From contig JAUXRI010000134.1 of assembly GCA_030681895.1 (NCBI GenBank), positions 1-64,000 on the forward strand: DNA of 64,000 bases, written 5' to 3'. Position 1 is the stretch's first letter. Each line of letters starts with the position of its first letter. Made by a program: the position numbers and the translations under genes. Under the pieces are notes generated by a model. It did not search any database, was not told the origin of the DNA, and saw nothing but the letters and a program-made list of their open reading frames with translations. Shown here piece after piece: positions 42,311-51,421 of the stretch. The stretch comes from Myxococcales bacterium (lineage in GTDB: Bacteria; Myxococcota; Myxococcia; Myxococcales; Myxococcaceae).

Positions 42311-44287
42311 TCAGTTCCGCACGCACGCCGGCACGGGCGCCGTCACGGCGTCGCACGGGTGCCAGAGTCGGCCGAGCTGGTTGGGCGCGAGAATACCGTT
42401 GGGCTGGTTGCCGCCCATCACCGTGCCGCACGAGTCGACCGCGTCGAACCCGATGCCGCTGCAGTCGACCGACGCCGAGAGGTAGGGCGCGATGCGCGAG
42501 ATGGCTGCCGACGCGGCGAAGGTGGGCGTCGAGCCCGTGGGAATCGAGCCCGGCGCGAGGCGCAGCTCGCTCTGACCACCGCCGCTGTTGTTGAACCAGC
42601 CATTGCAGAGGTTCGAGCCCAGCATCGCGAGCTGCGAGACGCGAAGACCGAACAAGCCGGGGCTGTCGGGGCCCAGCGACGCGCTGCACGTCGGCGCGTA
42701 CGGGCGCCCTCGAATCGCCACGTAGACGCCACGCGGAGGGATGACGTCGGCCGCCCCGAAGTTCATCCACCTCAGGCTGGCCATCGAGGCCGTCGAGTTG
42801 CGGTAGGCAAAGTGGAAGCCGTTGAGCGTGACGGGGCAGTTCGAGAGGTTGGTGATCTCCACCGCCTCGCCAGCCTGGCAGGTGTCCATCGTCGCGCAGT
42901 TCGGCGAGGGGCAGGAGCCTTCGCCGTTCACCACGTACTCGCTGATCAACACGTTCGAGGGCGTTGGCGTCGTCGGCGTCGCGCAGTCCTCGACCACGTT
43001 CACGCTCAGTGACGCCGGCGCCGAGCAGCAGGTCGGGTCGCTGGCGCGACAGGCGCGCACGGCGAGCGGGAGCGGGGTTCCTCCAGGAGGTGGCCCACCC
43101 ACTGCCGCGCGCATCGCAGGGCGCAGGTGATTGTGGCCTGCAGACGCCGTCGCGAGCACCGCGTTCGAGGGGCCCACGAGCTCGTAGACGAGGCCGCTGG
43201 GCACCGGGGCGAACTCGACGATGGGCCGTCCATCCCAGCTGGTGCCGCAGGCCGTGCTGACAGGCGGAGACGGCGGTGAGGCACATGCGGTCGTCGACAG
43301 CCTCGTCGTGCAGCACGCCGACAGCCCGTGGTCGTCGGTGGCGCAGAACGACAGCGTGAAGGTGCCAGCCTGGTCGGGCGTGAAGCCAGTGACTCGAGCC
43401 GCTGGTGCCGCAGGCGTCGCGGTCGACCCGGCAGGGCGCGCCGCCACCGTCCACGAGGTCGACGCGATGGTGCCGTCGGGGTCGCTCGCGGCGCCGGTGA
43501 GCGTGACGGGGGTGTTCGCGACGACGGTGAGCGCGGCTGGGCACATCACGACCGGCGGCAGGCACGTGCCCGGGTCGTCGGCCGTGCCGTTGCAGTCGTT
43601 GTCGAGGCGGTCGCAGACCTCGGCCGCTGGCCGCACGTCGCCCTCACACGCGCTCCACACGCCGGCGTCGGTGCAGGTGCGGGAGCCCTCACGACACGTG
43701 CCCGTCATCGAGCCACAGCGCTCGGCCAGACCCTCACGACACTGACAGCCCTCGTCCACCATGCCGTCACAGTCATCGTCGAGCGTGCCGTCGCAGCGCT
43801 CGGGAACCGGCGCCGTCGCTCCCACGCACGCGCCCCACGCCGCGTCGGTGCAGGCCTCGACGCCGGGCCGGCAGGCGCCCACCGACGTTCCGCACGGGCG
43901 GGTCAGCTCGTCATCGTTGGCGCCATCGCAGTCGTCATCGAGTCCATTGCACGTCTCGACCGCCGGCCCGACACCGCCGACACACGAGCCCCAGCGCCCT
44001 TCGAGGGAGCAATACCGTTGCCCTGCTTCACAGGCTCCGATGTCGACGCCGCAGCGCTGCGCCGGCCCGCCCACCACACACTCGCAGACGTCGCTCACCT
44101 TCAGGCACGGGCAGCCTTCGTCGGCCAGCCCATCACAGTCGTCGTCACGGTCGTTGCCGCACACCTCGATGTCGCAGACCAGGCCAGCATCTTCGACAGC
44201 CTGCACGCGCCCACGGTCGCACTGGCACGAGGCGACGAGCACGAGGACCAGCAGCCAGTGGCACCGACGTGCGCTCACGGGCGGCAC
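42311..44287 (-). CDS. MopE-like Asp/Cys-motif lipoprotein with C-terminal lamin-tail-like domain
   Basis: A 658-aa lipoprotein; hydrophobic start WLLVLVLVASC (Cys21). GTG codons at 44287 and 44278 are both possible starts. Residues about 35-230 contain four copies of the MopE-type putative metal-binding motif: NDRDDDCDGLADEGC, NGLDDDCDGANDDE, DGTLDDDCDGMVDEGC and DRLDNDCNGTADD. A PKD/Ig-like domain follows (about 245-330; DPDGTIASTSWTV, GTFTLSFCATDDHG). The C-terminal third (about 440-650) looks like a lamin-tail domain (NVLISEYVVNGEG, AVEITNLSNCPVTLNGFHF). The protein is probably disulfide-rich and surface-exposed; metal binding is inferred. Confidence 0.84.
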   Translation of the reverse strand: MPPVSARRCHWLLVLVLVASCQCDRGRVQAVEDAGLVCDIEVCGNDRDDDCDGLADEGCPCLKVSDVCECVVGGPAQRCGVDIGACEAGQRYCSLEGRWGSCVGGVGPAVETCNGLDDDCDGANDDELTRPCGTSVGACRPGVEACTDAAWGACVGATAPVPERCDGTLDDDCDGMVDEGCQCREGLAERCGSMTGTCREGSRTCTDAGVWSACEGDVRPAAEVCDRLDNDCNGTADDPGTCLPPVVMCPAALTVVANTPVTLTGAASDPDGTIASTSWTVAARPAGSTATPAAPAARVTGFTPDQAGTFTLSFCATDDHGLSACCTTRLSTTACASPPSPPVSTACGTSWDGRPIVEFAPVPSGLVYELVGPSNAVLATASAGHNHLRPAMRAAVGGPPPGGTPLPLAVRACRASDPTCCSAPASLSVNVVEDCATPTTPTPSNVLISEYVVNGEGSCPSPNCATMDTCQAGEAVEITNLSNCPVTLNGFHFAYRNSTASMASLRWMNFGAADVIPPRGVYVAIRGRPYAPTCSASLGPDSPGLFGLRVSQLAMLGSNLCNGWFNNSGGGQSELRLAPGSIPTGSTPTFAASAAISRIAPYLSASVDCSGIGFDAVDSCGTVMGGNQPNGILAPNQLGRLWHPCDAVTAPVPACVRN

Positions 44288-44426
44288 GGTCGCTCACCCG
44301 CGTCGTTTCGTCGAGGGCTGGCTCGGTGACGTCTCGATGGCTTTTGGCGCCACTGAAGTCACGGCGCTGTCTGCTTGCCTTTGGAGTTCCCGTCGGCTCG
44401 TCTGTTGGTCTTCTTCCGGGGGACGC

Positions 44427-45419
44427 ATGAAACGAGTGATGAAGGGGCTTCTGGCGACGGTCGCGTTCATGGTGCTCGCGCTCGGCGGTGCGTTCGCCCT
44501 GGCGCAGAGCAAGGCGATGGGGCGTCTCGACAAGACGTGGCAGGCGCACACCATCGAGCTGCCGGTGCCGTTTCCGCTGTCGGAGGCCGAGCTCGCCGCG
44601 CTCCGCGCCGAGAAGAGCGCCGCGCTGGGGGTGGACGCTGGCGCCGACGACGTGCTCGCGGGCGTCGACCTCACCGCCGTCGCGACCCAGCGCGCGCTCG
44701 AGCGTGGCAAGCACCTGCTCGAGTCACGCTACGGCTGCTTCGAGTGTCACGGCACCGACCTCGGCGGCGGCACGATGATGGACGCTCCGCCCGTGGGCCG
44801 CTTCTTCGGCCCGAACCTCACGAGCGGGAAGGGTGGCGTCGTCTCGAAGTACACGGTCGCCGACTGGGACCGCATCGTGCGTCACGGCATCAAGCCCGAC
44901 GGCAAGGGGACGGTGATGCCGTCGGTCGACTTCCTCTCGATGTCGGACCAGGAGCTGTCGGACATCATCACCTCCGTCCGTGCTCGACCGCCCGTCGACC
45001 GCGAGCAGCCACGGCCCGAGTTCGGCCCCGTCGGGCTTCTTCTGATGGCGAAGGGCGACATCAACGTCAGCGCAGAGCTCGTCGACCACCAGCGGGCGCA
45101 CGAGCAACTGCCTCCCGAGGTGGCGTCGAAGGAGTTCGGGCACCACCTCGCGCAGGTCTGCACCGGCTGTCACGGCCCGGCGCTCAAGGGCGGGCCCATC
45201 GCTGGAGGAGACCCCTCGTGGCCGCCCTCCGCCGACCTGTCGACGAAGGCCCTCGCCGGGTGGACGTATGAAGACTTCAAGCGCGCGCTCACCGAAGGAA
45301 AGCGGAAGGACGGCACCGAGCTGAAGGCACCGATGTCGTTCATCACGAAGTACGGCGTGAAGTACACCGACGCCGAGCTGAAGGCGTTGTGGAGCTACCT
45401 GCAGACCGTCAGCGGCTGA
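44427..45419 (+). CDS. Dihaem cytochrome c
   Basis: A 330-aa exported electron-transfer protein. GGGGGA precedes the ATG at 44427. A membrane segment (LLATVAFMVLALGGAFAL) at the N-terminus is either a signal peptide or an anchor. Two haem c sites are present: CFECH (about 103) and CTGCH (about 245), each with later Met residues that could be sixth ligands (VMPSVDFLSM; APMSFI). The two domains are a tandem cytochrome c layout seen in alcohol or aldehyde dehydrogenase subunits and in oxidase donors, but no dehydrogenase gene is adjacent. Divergent from the MopE-like gene. Confidence 0.9.
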   Translation: MKRVMKGLLATVAFMVLALGGAFALAQSKAMGRLDKTWQAHTIELPVPFPLSEAELAALRAEKSAALGVDAGADDVLAGVDLTAVATQRALERGKHLLESRYGCFECHGTDLGGGTMMDAPPVGRFFGPNLTSGKGGVVSKYTVADWDRIVRHGIKPDGKGTVMPSVDFLSMSDQELSDIITSVRARPPVDREQPRPEFGPVGLLLMAKGDINVSAELVDHQRAHEQLPPEVASKEFGHHLAQVCTGCHGPALKGGPIAGGDPSWPPSADLSTKALAGWTYEDFKRALTEGKRKDGTELKAPMSFITKYGVKYTDAELKALWSYLQTVSG

Positions 45420-45551
45420 GGCGCTCACCCTTCAGCAGCGCGAGCGATTGAGCCGTCACCGGGTCGCGATGGGTCCGGCCACCCGAGCATCGGTCACAGC
45501 AGCGCTCGTGCGTTTGTCGGTCACCCCACTGGCGGGCCGAGACGGTGTTCG

Positions 45552-46670
45552 TCAGGGCTTCGGGTGGTCGACGAAGAACTGCAGCACCACCTCGCCCCAG
45601 ACGAAGGCGTTGGGCGGCGCGCAGCTGAAGAACATGGTCTGCCCCAGGGCGCCGTTGGAGCGCAGGTCATCGCCTCCGGGAATGCAGTGCCCCGCGAGCG
45701 GGACCGGCACGTACGGCGTCGTGACGGCGTAGGCGTGCTGCAGGTACTCGACGACGAGGCCCGAGGCCGACGTGTAGCGCGTGCGGGTGTGCTGCGCGTC
45801 GCTCGACACCACCATCGGCGCGCCGAGGTTCCACGCGGCGACGATGGCGTCGCGCTGCTGCTGGCCCTTGGCGATGGGCACCAGCCCGTCAGAGGCGCCG
45901 TGCATCTGCAGCACGGGCACTTCGCGTGACGGCGAGCGCGCGGGCGTGAAGGGACAGTCGAGCACGAACGGAGGGCTGTTGCTCGAGAGCGACTGCGCAT
46001 CGGCGGCGGCGACGGGCGCGACGGACGCGAAGACGTCGGCGTGCGCGCAGAGCATGCGCCACGTCATCGCGCCGCCCTGAGAGAACCCCGTCATGTGCAC
46101 GCGCTTCGGGTCGATGACGAGCGCGGTGCGGAGTTGCTGGAGGAAGGCCCAGACCTTCGGGTCGTCGGAGCCGGGCGTCCACGACGGGCCGAGCGCGGTC
46201 GATGGCGCCGTCGGCTGCGCGATGACGAAGCCACGGGGCGGGCCGAGGCTGCGCAGCTTCGTGCTCTTGTCCTGCGAGTTGCCGTTCATCGTCATCCCAT
46301 GCACGTCGACGACGAGACCGCAGCCACCACGTGCACACGCGGGTGAGAGCTCGAGCTCCCAGGTGATGCCGTCACAGCGCAGCGCGTGGTGGCCCGCCGC
46401 GACGGTGGTGATGCAGCCGACCGGCATGGGGCCGCTCACCCCTGCGTCGACGACCGTGCCTGCATCGACGACTCCAGCGTCAGCGGAGCTGCCCGCATCG
46501 AAGGGCACGCTCGCGTCCAGCGGCGCGCCTGCGTCAGAGCGCCCAGCGTCGGTGACCGCGGTGCCTCCACCGGTGCCGCCAGCGTCGAGCGGGTCCGACG
46601 TCATCGGCGCTCCGCAAGCGGCGCTCATCGCCACCATCACCAGGGCAAACCATCGGTCGAGAGTGTGCAC
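45552..46670 (-). CDS. Poly(3-hydroxybutyrate)-depolymerase-type esterase lipoprotein
   Basis: A 372-aa lipoprotein enzyme. The start is the GTG at 46670, decided by AGGAG five bases before it; signal ends MSAAC (Cys19). A linker with DAG units (DAGRSDAGAPLDA, DAGVVDAGTVVDAG) covers about 30-90. The catalytic domain has CGLVVDVHGMTMNG (oxyanion region), GFSQGGAMTW with nucleophile Ser near 195, HGASDGLVP (Asp near 258) and LAGHCIPGG (His near 326). This is the LpqC/PHB-depolymerase family layout, but feruloyl or acetyl-xylan esterase activity is equally possible. It should act outside the cell, tethered by the linker. Confidence 0.88.
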   Translation of the reverse strand: MHTLDRWFALVMVAMSAACGAPMTSDPLDAGGTGGGTAVTDAGRSDAGAPLDASVPFDAGSSADAGVVDAGTVVDAGVSGPMPVGCITTVAAGHHALRCDGITWELELSPACARGGCGLVVDVHGMTMNGNSQDKSTKLRSLGPPRGFVIAQPTAPSTALGPSWTPGSDDPKVWAFLQQLRTALVIDPKRVHMTGFSQGGAMTWRMLCAHADVFASVAPVAAADAQSLSSNSPPFVLDCPFTPARSPSREVPVLQMHGASDGLVPIAKGQQQRDAIVAAWNLGAPMVVSSDAQHTRTRYTSASGLVVEYLQHAYAVTTPYVPVPLAGHCIPGGDDLRSNGALGQTMFFSCAPPNAFVWGEVVLQFFVDHPKP

Positions 46671-46909
46671 GTGAGCTCCTGCGGTGCGCGTGTAGCGCGA
46701 GCGCCGGCCGTTGCGGAAGAGCCAGTCGGGAACGCCTCTGTGCACGTGACTTCCCACCTGTTCGCTCCCTCAGCGTGAGCGCCCAGGCGCACCCGGGCAC
46801 ATCAGAGTGATGCGCTCTCGCAGGTAACCCCTCGCGGTTGGTGGCGAACGCGGTGGCGCGGCCGCTGCTCTTCCACGGGGCGTCGTCCTACCCATCCTCA
46901 GGAGCGCTG

Positions 46910-47386
46910 ATGAAGAACCCCCAACCGTCGAGTCCCTCCTCGTTCTCACCCAAGGCCAACAACCCGCAGACCTGGCGGCCCTCCTATTGGAACAAGGAGC
47001 ACGGCTCTGCGTGGAGCCGCGTTCGCGAGGCGTTCAGCCGCGACTGGGAGCAGACGAAGACTGATGTCACCGGCAAGGGCCCCGACCTCAAGCAGGACGT
47101 GCCCGACACCGTGAAGCAGGCTGCGGGCACCGAGCCGATTCCGCCGGCGGGACAGCCGAACATCGAGACGGACACCGCGTCGAAGGGCTCGTGGCAGGAC
47201 GCTGAGCCCGGGGTCCGGTACGGCTTCGGCGCGCGGCAGCAGTACGGCAAGGACAGCCCCGAGTGGGACGAGACCCTCGAGAAGAAGCTCGAGTCGGAGT
47301 GGGACGCCGAGAAGACTGGCAAGCCCTTCTCGGCCGTGAACCGGTTCGTTCGTGCAGGCTGGAACCAGAACAAGAAGAAGGAGTGA
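46910..47386 (+). CDS. Hydrophilic 158-aa protein of unknown function
   Basis: AGGAG lies five bases before the ATG at 46910; the frame upstream is not needed. The protein is highly charged and Pro/Gly-rich: an N-terminal disordered stretch, YWNKEHGSAWSRVREAFSRDWEQTKTD in two parts, then GVRYGFGARQQYGKD and FVRAGWNQNKKKE. No signal or membrane segment. The Trp-containing pairs suggest a small fold of the stress-protein or ligand-binding sort, but nothing was recognised. It is followed after 8 bp by a glycine-zipper membrane protein and is probably co-transcribed with it. Confidence 0.7.
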   Translation: MKNPQPSSPSSFSPKANNPQTWRPSYWNKEHGSAWSRVREAFSRDWEQTKTDVTGKGPDLKQDVPDTVKQAAGTEPIPPAGQPNIETDTASKGSWQDAEPGVRYGFGARQQYGKDSPEWDETLEKKLESEWDAEKTGKPFSAVNRFVRAGWNQNKKKE

Positions 47387-47394
47387 GGGACGCC

Positions 47395-47793
47395 ATGGAA
47401 AACAAAGTCGTCGAGTCGGTGAAGCGCAAGGTTCAGAACGGCGCCCGTGGGCCCGCGTTGTCGGCGCTCAAGAAGGTGCCGACGCAGATGAAGCAGCTCG
47501 AGAAACGCGCGGGGGCGGAGCTCAAGAAGGCCGAAGGAAGCCTGAAGAAGGCCGCGCGCTCGGCCGGTGCGCTCGCGAAGAAGTACCCGGGAGCGACGGC
47601 AGGCGCGCTGGTCGGTGCCGGCGTGCTGGTCGGCGTCGCTGCCACGAGGGCGCTGCATCACGAGCCCACCGTCGGCGAAGTGGTGATGAGCGCGATCAAG
47701 CGCAACGCGTCGAAGGTCTCGAAGCGGCTGGCCACCACGGCTGCAGCAGGGATGAGCGCAGGAAGAGCCCGCGCCCGTCGCGCCCTGCGCTGA
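47395..47793 (+). CDS. DUF883/YqjD-like basic membrane protein
   Basis: A 132-aa basic protein. Residues about 15-65 form a Lys-rich helix (KKVPTQMKQLEKRAGAELKK then SLKKAARSAGALAKK). A glycine-zipper-type membrane helix follows: YPGATAGALVGAGVLVGVAATRA. A positively charged C-terminus (VSKRLATTAAAGMSAGRARARR) ends it. The layout resembles the ElaB/YqjD (DUF883) proteins that tether ribosomes to the membrane, though orientation and length differ. Forms a two-gene unit with the 158-aa protein. Confidence 0.66.
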   Translation: MENKVVESVKRKVQNGARGPALSALKKVPTQMKQLEKRAGAELKKAEGSLKKAARSAGALAKKYPGATAGALVGAGVLVGVAATRALHHEPTVGEVVMSAIKRNASKVSKRLATTAAAGMSAGRARARRALR

Positions 47794-47886
47794 CGCCAGT
47801 TTCGGCTGTGCCTCGAAGTGAAGTGTGGAACCCTGCGGCCGTCGCGCGTGTTGTCCCGCCGCGCTGGCCGTTGAAGGGGAAACCAC

Positions 47887-49836
47887 ATGACGCTGCTGCT
47901 CCCATCACTCCTCGCACTTGGCGCGGTCCAGGCTCCAGTGACGCAGGTGACGGTCTTCACCGACCAGGCGCGCATCGTGCGCTCGGCGCAGGTGACGTCG
48001 CCCGGCGTCGTGGAGTTCCCCGCGTTGCCCGACACCATCGACGTGTCGTCCGTTCGGGTCGAGGCGACCGGTGCCGAGGTGCGCCGCGTCGACCTCGAGC
48101 GCCTGACGCCCGCGGCCTTTCAGACGGCCGAGGCGAAGCAGTTGCTGTCTGCGCTCGACGCCATCGACACCGAGCTCGTCCGTCTGGGCCGCGAACAGAT
48201 GGCGATTCGTGAACACCGCGACGCGCTCTCGCGCCTGCACCCCTCGCTCCCCGCCAACGACAACGTTCGGCCCGCCGTGCGGCTGTCGCCGGGCGGTTGG
48301 AACACGGCGCTTCAATTTCAGTCAGCGCAGCTCGACGCGGCGCAGAAGAAGCTGCGTGACGTCGAGCTCGCGCAGCGCGCCGCGACCCGAAAGCGCGAAG
48401 GGCTCGTCGACAAGGCGAACCGGCTGGGCAACCCCGAGTTCCGCAGCGGCTGGCGCGTCACGGCGGTGCTCGCCGGCGGAGGCCCCGCCACCGTCTCGCT
48501 CACCTACCTCGTGCGTCAGGCCCGGTGGACGCCGACCTGGGACGTGCAGCTCGACCCCGAGAAGAGCCTCGTCACGGTGTCGCTCGCAGGCCTCGTGTCG
48601 CAAGACTCGCTCGAAGACTGGGAGGACGCGCAGCTGACGTTGTCGACGGCGATTCCGTCGTCGGCGGTGAAGGCGCCGAAGCTGCTCACCTGGAAGATTG
48701 GCACCACCGAGCGCTTCATTCCGACGCCCAACCCGGTGCAGGACTTCGTGCGAGGGGTTCCGTCGCCCGCGAGGCCCGTGCTGGTGCGCAGCGAAGAGTC
48801 GCTGGTGCGTGGCTGGTTGTCGCAGGCCACTGGCCGCTCCTTCCCCGCGCAGCCAGAGGAGCCGGAAGCGCTCGAGTTCGACCAGAGGCCGGCAGACCGC
48901 CGTCGCGGCGAGATGAAGAAGCTCTCGAAGTCTGCGCCGCCGCCGCCGCCGCCGATGAACGCGCCGAGGGCGCCGAGCCCGATGCCGATGGCCGTCAAAG
49001 AGGAGCAGGGGCGCTTCGACTTCGACTCGGACGAAATCTCTAGCGAGCTCTCACAGGCCGAGAGCACGGTCAGCAGCACCCCTGGCTCCGCGATGGGCTT
49101 CTCGTCCTCACGCGTGCAGCAGCCGACGGCCGCGTTCAGCCTCATGCCGCCGCCCGGGTACCGCGCGCCGTCGTACGGCGCCGACAGCCCGGTCACGCTC
49201 GCCGGTGGCTACGACCTGAGCTTCGCCTCGCGCCAGAAAGAGACGATTCCTTCGTCGAAGGGCGCCCGCCGCGTGGCGCTGTGGAGCCAGCAGTGGCCGG
49301 TGACGGTCGAGCGCAAGGTCTACCCCGCGCTCTCGAAAGAGGCGTACCTGTCGGCCGAATTGAAGAACCCCTCGCAGCAGGTGCTCCCCGGCGGGCCGGC
49401 GACGTTGTCGGTCGGCGCAGACCCCGCAGGCACGGCGCAGCTCAAGCTCGTCTCGCCCGGTGAAGTCGTCACGCTGCCGCTCGGCCTCGACCGCGCCATC
49501 AAGACGGTGCGCAACGTCTCGGTCGTCGACGCGACCGAAGGTGTCGTCTCGAAGGATGACGTGTCGACCTACGCCGTCACCATCGAGCTGGTGAACCCGT
49601 ACCGCACCAGCGTCGCGTTGCGCGTGTTCGACCAGTGGCCGCTCCCGCAGCCCAACCAGCGAGACGTCGAGACGAAGCTGCTCGACTCGAAGCCCGGCGC
49701 CATTCAGGACACGGCGACCGGCAAGCTCGAGTGGCGGCTGACCCTCAAGCCCAACGAGAAGCAGACGCTCACGTTCAACTACCAGGTGAAGCGCCCCAGA
49801 GGATGGAAGCTGTACCAGCAGGAGGTGCGGCGATGA
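47887..49836 (+). CDS. DUF4139 (mucoidy-inhibitor-like) protein, first of a tandem pair
   Basis: A 649-aa exported protein; signal TLLLPSLLALGAVQA. N-terminal part (about 17-190) has VTQVTVFTDQARIVRSAQV and a coiled coil; the middle has the DUF4139 hallmark SLTYLVRQARWTPTWDVQL, then SLEDWEDAQLTLST. A Pro/Met/Ser-rich insertion (about 345-450; SAPPPPPPMNAP, LSQAESTVSST) is unlike the second copy. The C-terminal DUF4139 domain runs about 450-649 (YPALSKEAYLSAELKN, VFDQWPLPQPNQRDVETKLL). Members are predicted periplasmic; MuiA relatives affect exopolysaccharide in Vibrio or Pseudomonas. It overlaps the next gene by 4 bp. Confidence 0.88.
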   Translation: MTLLLPSLLALGAVQAPVTQVTVFTDQARIVRSAQVTSPGVVEFPALPDTIDVSSVRVEATGAEVRRVDLERLTPAAFQTAEAKQLLSALDAIDTELVRLGREQMAIREHRDALSRLHPSLPANDNVRPAVRLSPGGWNTALQFQSAQLDAAQKKLRDVELAQRAATRKREGLVDKANRLGNPEFRSGWRVTAVLAGGGPATVSLTYLVRQARWTPTWDVQLDPEKSLVTVSLAGLVSQDSLEDWEDAQLTLSTAIPSSAVKAPKLLTWKIGTTERFIPTPNPVQDFVRGVPSPARPVLVRSEESLVRGWLSQATGRSFPAQPEEPEALEFDQRPADRRRGEMKKLSKSAPPPPPPMNAPRAPSPMPMAVKEEQGRFDFDSDEISSELSQAESTVSSTPGSAMGFSSSRVQQPTAAFSLMPPPGYRAPSYGADSPVTLAGGYDLSFASRQKETIPSSKGARRVALWSQQWPVTVERKVYPALSKEAYLSAELKNPSQQVLPGGPATLSVGADPAGTAQLKLVSPGEVVTLPLGLDRAIKTVRNVSVVDATEGVVSKDDVSTYAVTIELVNPYRTSVALRVFDQWPLPQPNQRDVETKLLDSKPGAIQDTATGKLEWRLTLKPNEKQTLTFNYQVKRPRGWKLYQQEVRR

Positions 49837-51395
49837 TGACGCTCACGTTGCTGGTGCTGGCGTCGACGACGTCGCCCGACGAGGTGGTGGTGTACCCGGA
49901 CCGCGCGCAGGTGACGCGCGTGACGCAGGTGACGTGTGGCTCTCGCACGGCGCTGGTGTTCGAAGGCGTGCCGCCCGCTGCGGTCGGTGACTCGTTCCGC
50001 GCGCGCATGTCTGAGGGCACGGTCGATGGCCTGCGCGCCGAGCTGGTTCGCCAGGAGAAGGTGTTCAGCGAGAAGGCCGAACTGCTCGAGAAGAAGCTCG
50101 AGCAGCTCTCCGACGAGGGGCGCGTCATCGACGACCAGGTGGCTCGTGCCGAAGGTCAGCGCGTGCTGGCGACGCGGCTGCGTGAGGTGGCCGAGCAGGG
50201 CCTCGCGAAGGAGCTCGCCGCCGACAAGCCCGACGTGAAGTCCTGGCAGTCGGCGCTCGACACGCCGTTGTCGACGACGCTCGCGATGGCGAAGCAGGTG
50301 GCCGAATTGCAGGCGAAGCGCCGCGAGCTCAACCGCACGATGGATGACGTGCGCCGCCAGCTCGACGAGACGCGGGTCGGCGCGCAGAAGCAGGCGTTCC
50401 GCGTCGAGGTGCTCGTCACCTGCCCGCAGGGAAAGTCGGCGCAGCTGTCGCTCAGCTACCTGGTGGGCGGCGCCTCGTGGACGCCGGCGTACGAAGCGCG
50501 CGCGGCCGAGGCGAGCCGGAGCGTCGACTTCGCGACCTTCGCCACCGTCACGCAGGTGACCGGCGAAGACTGGTCGGGCGTGAAGCTCTCGTTGTCGACC
50601 GCGGTGCCCTCGCAGAACGCCACGCCGCCGGCGATGAACAAGCTGCTCGTCGGCGCCACCGAGCGCGCGCCCGAGAAGAAGGTGCTCACCCGTCGTGACG
50701 AGTTCGTCGAGTCGGCGTCGGTCGCGGTGTCGGCGGGCCCGACGTCGAGGGACACCGGCCTCGTCGCGAAGTCACAGGGGTTGTCGGTGCAGCTCGAGGT
50801 GCGAGACCCGGCGAAGGTGCCGGGCGACGGCGCGCCGGTGCGGCTGTTCGTCGGCGAGACGAAGCTCACCGCCGCGTTCGAGCTGCGCGTGATGCCCAAG
50901 CTGTACCCGGTGGCGTTCCGCGTGGCCGAGGTGTCGAACTCTGGCGCGTGGCCGCTGCTGCCGGGCCGCGTCGATGCGTTCCGCTCCACGGGCCTCGTCG
51001 GCCGCTACGAGCTCGAGCGCGTGGCCCAGGGCGCGTCGTTCTCGCTCACCTTCGGCATCGACGACTCGGTTCGCGTCAAGCGCACCGTCACCGAGGAGCT
51101 CAAGAAGGACTCGGGCGTCTTCAACTCGAAGAAGCGCTTCACGTACGCGTACACGTTCGACCTCGCCAACTACGGCAAGGCGCCCATCGAGGTGTCGGTG
51201 TCGGACCACCTGCCCGTCGCCGAGGTGAACGACATCGAGGTGGCGCTGACCGAGAAGACGACGGCCGGCGCGCAGGTGAACAAGGCGTCAGGCGTCGCGA
51301 CGTGGAAGGTGGCGCTCAAGCCCCAGGAGAAGAAGAGCGTCGTCTTCGGGTTCCGCGTCGACGTGCCCACCAGCTACGACATGGGCGGACTGTAG
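49833..51395 (+). CDS. DUF4139 (mucoidy-inhibitor-like) protein, second of a tandem pair
   Basis: A 520-aa paralogue of the preceding protein. GGAGG lies seven bases before the ATG at 49833, which overlaps the upstream stop as ATGA. The signal MMTLTLLVLASTTS is short. It has the same strands (VVVYPDRAQVTRVTQV, LSLSYLVGGASWTPAYEAR, GEDWSGVKLSLST) and a coiled coil (about 70-170), but lacks the long Pro-rich insertion. The C-terminal domain ends with FDLANYGKAPIEVSVSDHLP and FGFRVDVP. The pair probably act together, perhaps as a heteromer in the envelope. Confidence 0.88.
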   Translation: MMTLTLLVLASTTSPDEVVVYPDRAQVTRVTQVTCGSRTALVFEGVPPAAVGDSFRARMSEGTVDGLRAELVRQEKVFSEKAELLEKKLEQLSDEGRVIDDQVARAEGQRVLATRLREVAEQGLAKELAADKPDVKSWQSALDTPLSTTLAMAKQVAELQAKRRELNRTMDDVRRQLDETRVGAQKQAFRVEVLVTCPQGKSAQLSLSYLVGGASWTPAYEARAAEASRSVDFATFATVTQVTGEDWSGVKLSLSTAVPSQNATPPAMNKLLVGATERAPEKKVLTRRDEFVESASVAVSAGPTSRDTGLVAKSQGLSVQLEVRDPAKVPGDGAPVRLFVGETKLTAAFELRVMPKLYPVAFRVAEVSNSGAWPLLPGRVDAFRSTGLVGRYELERVAQGASFSLTFGIDDSVRVKRTVTEELKKDSGVFNSKKRFTYAYTFDLANYGKAPIEVSVSDHLPVAEVNDIEVALTEKTTAGAQVNKASGVATWKVALKPQEKKSVVFGFRVDVPTSYDMGGL

Positions 51396-51421
51396 AGCCC
51401 GCTCGTCGTGGCGATGCCGCC

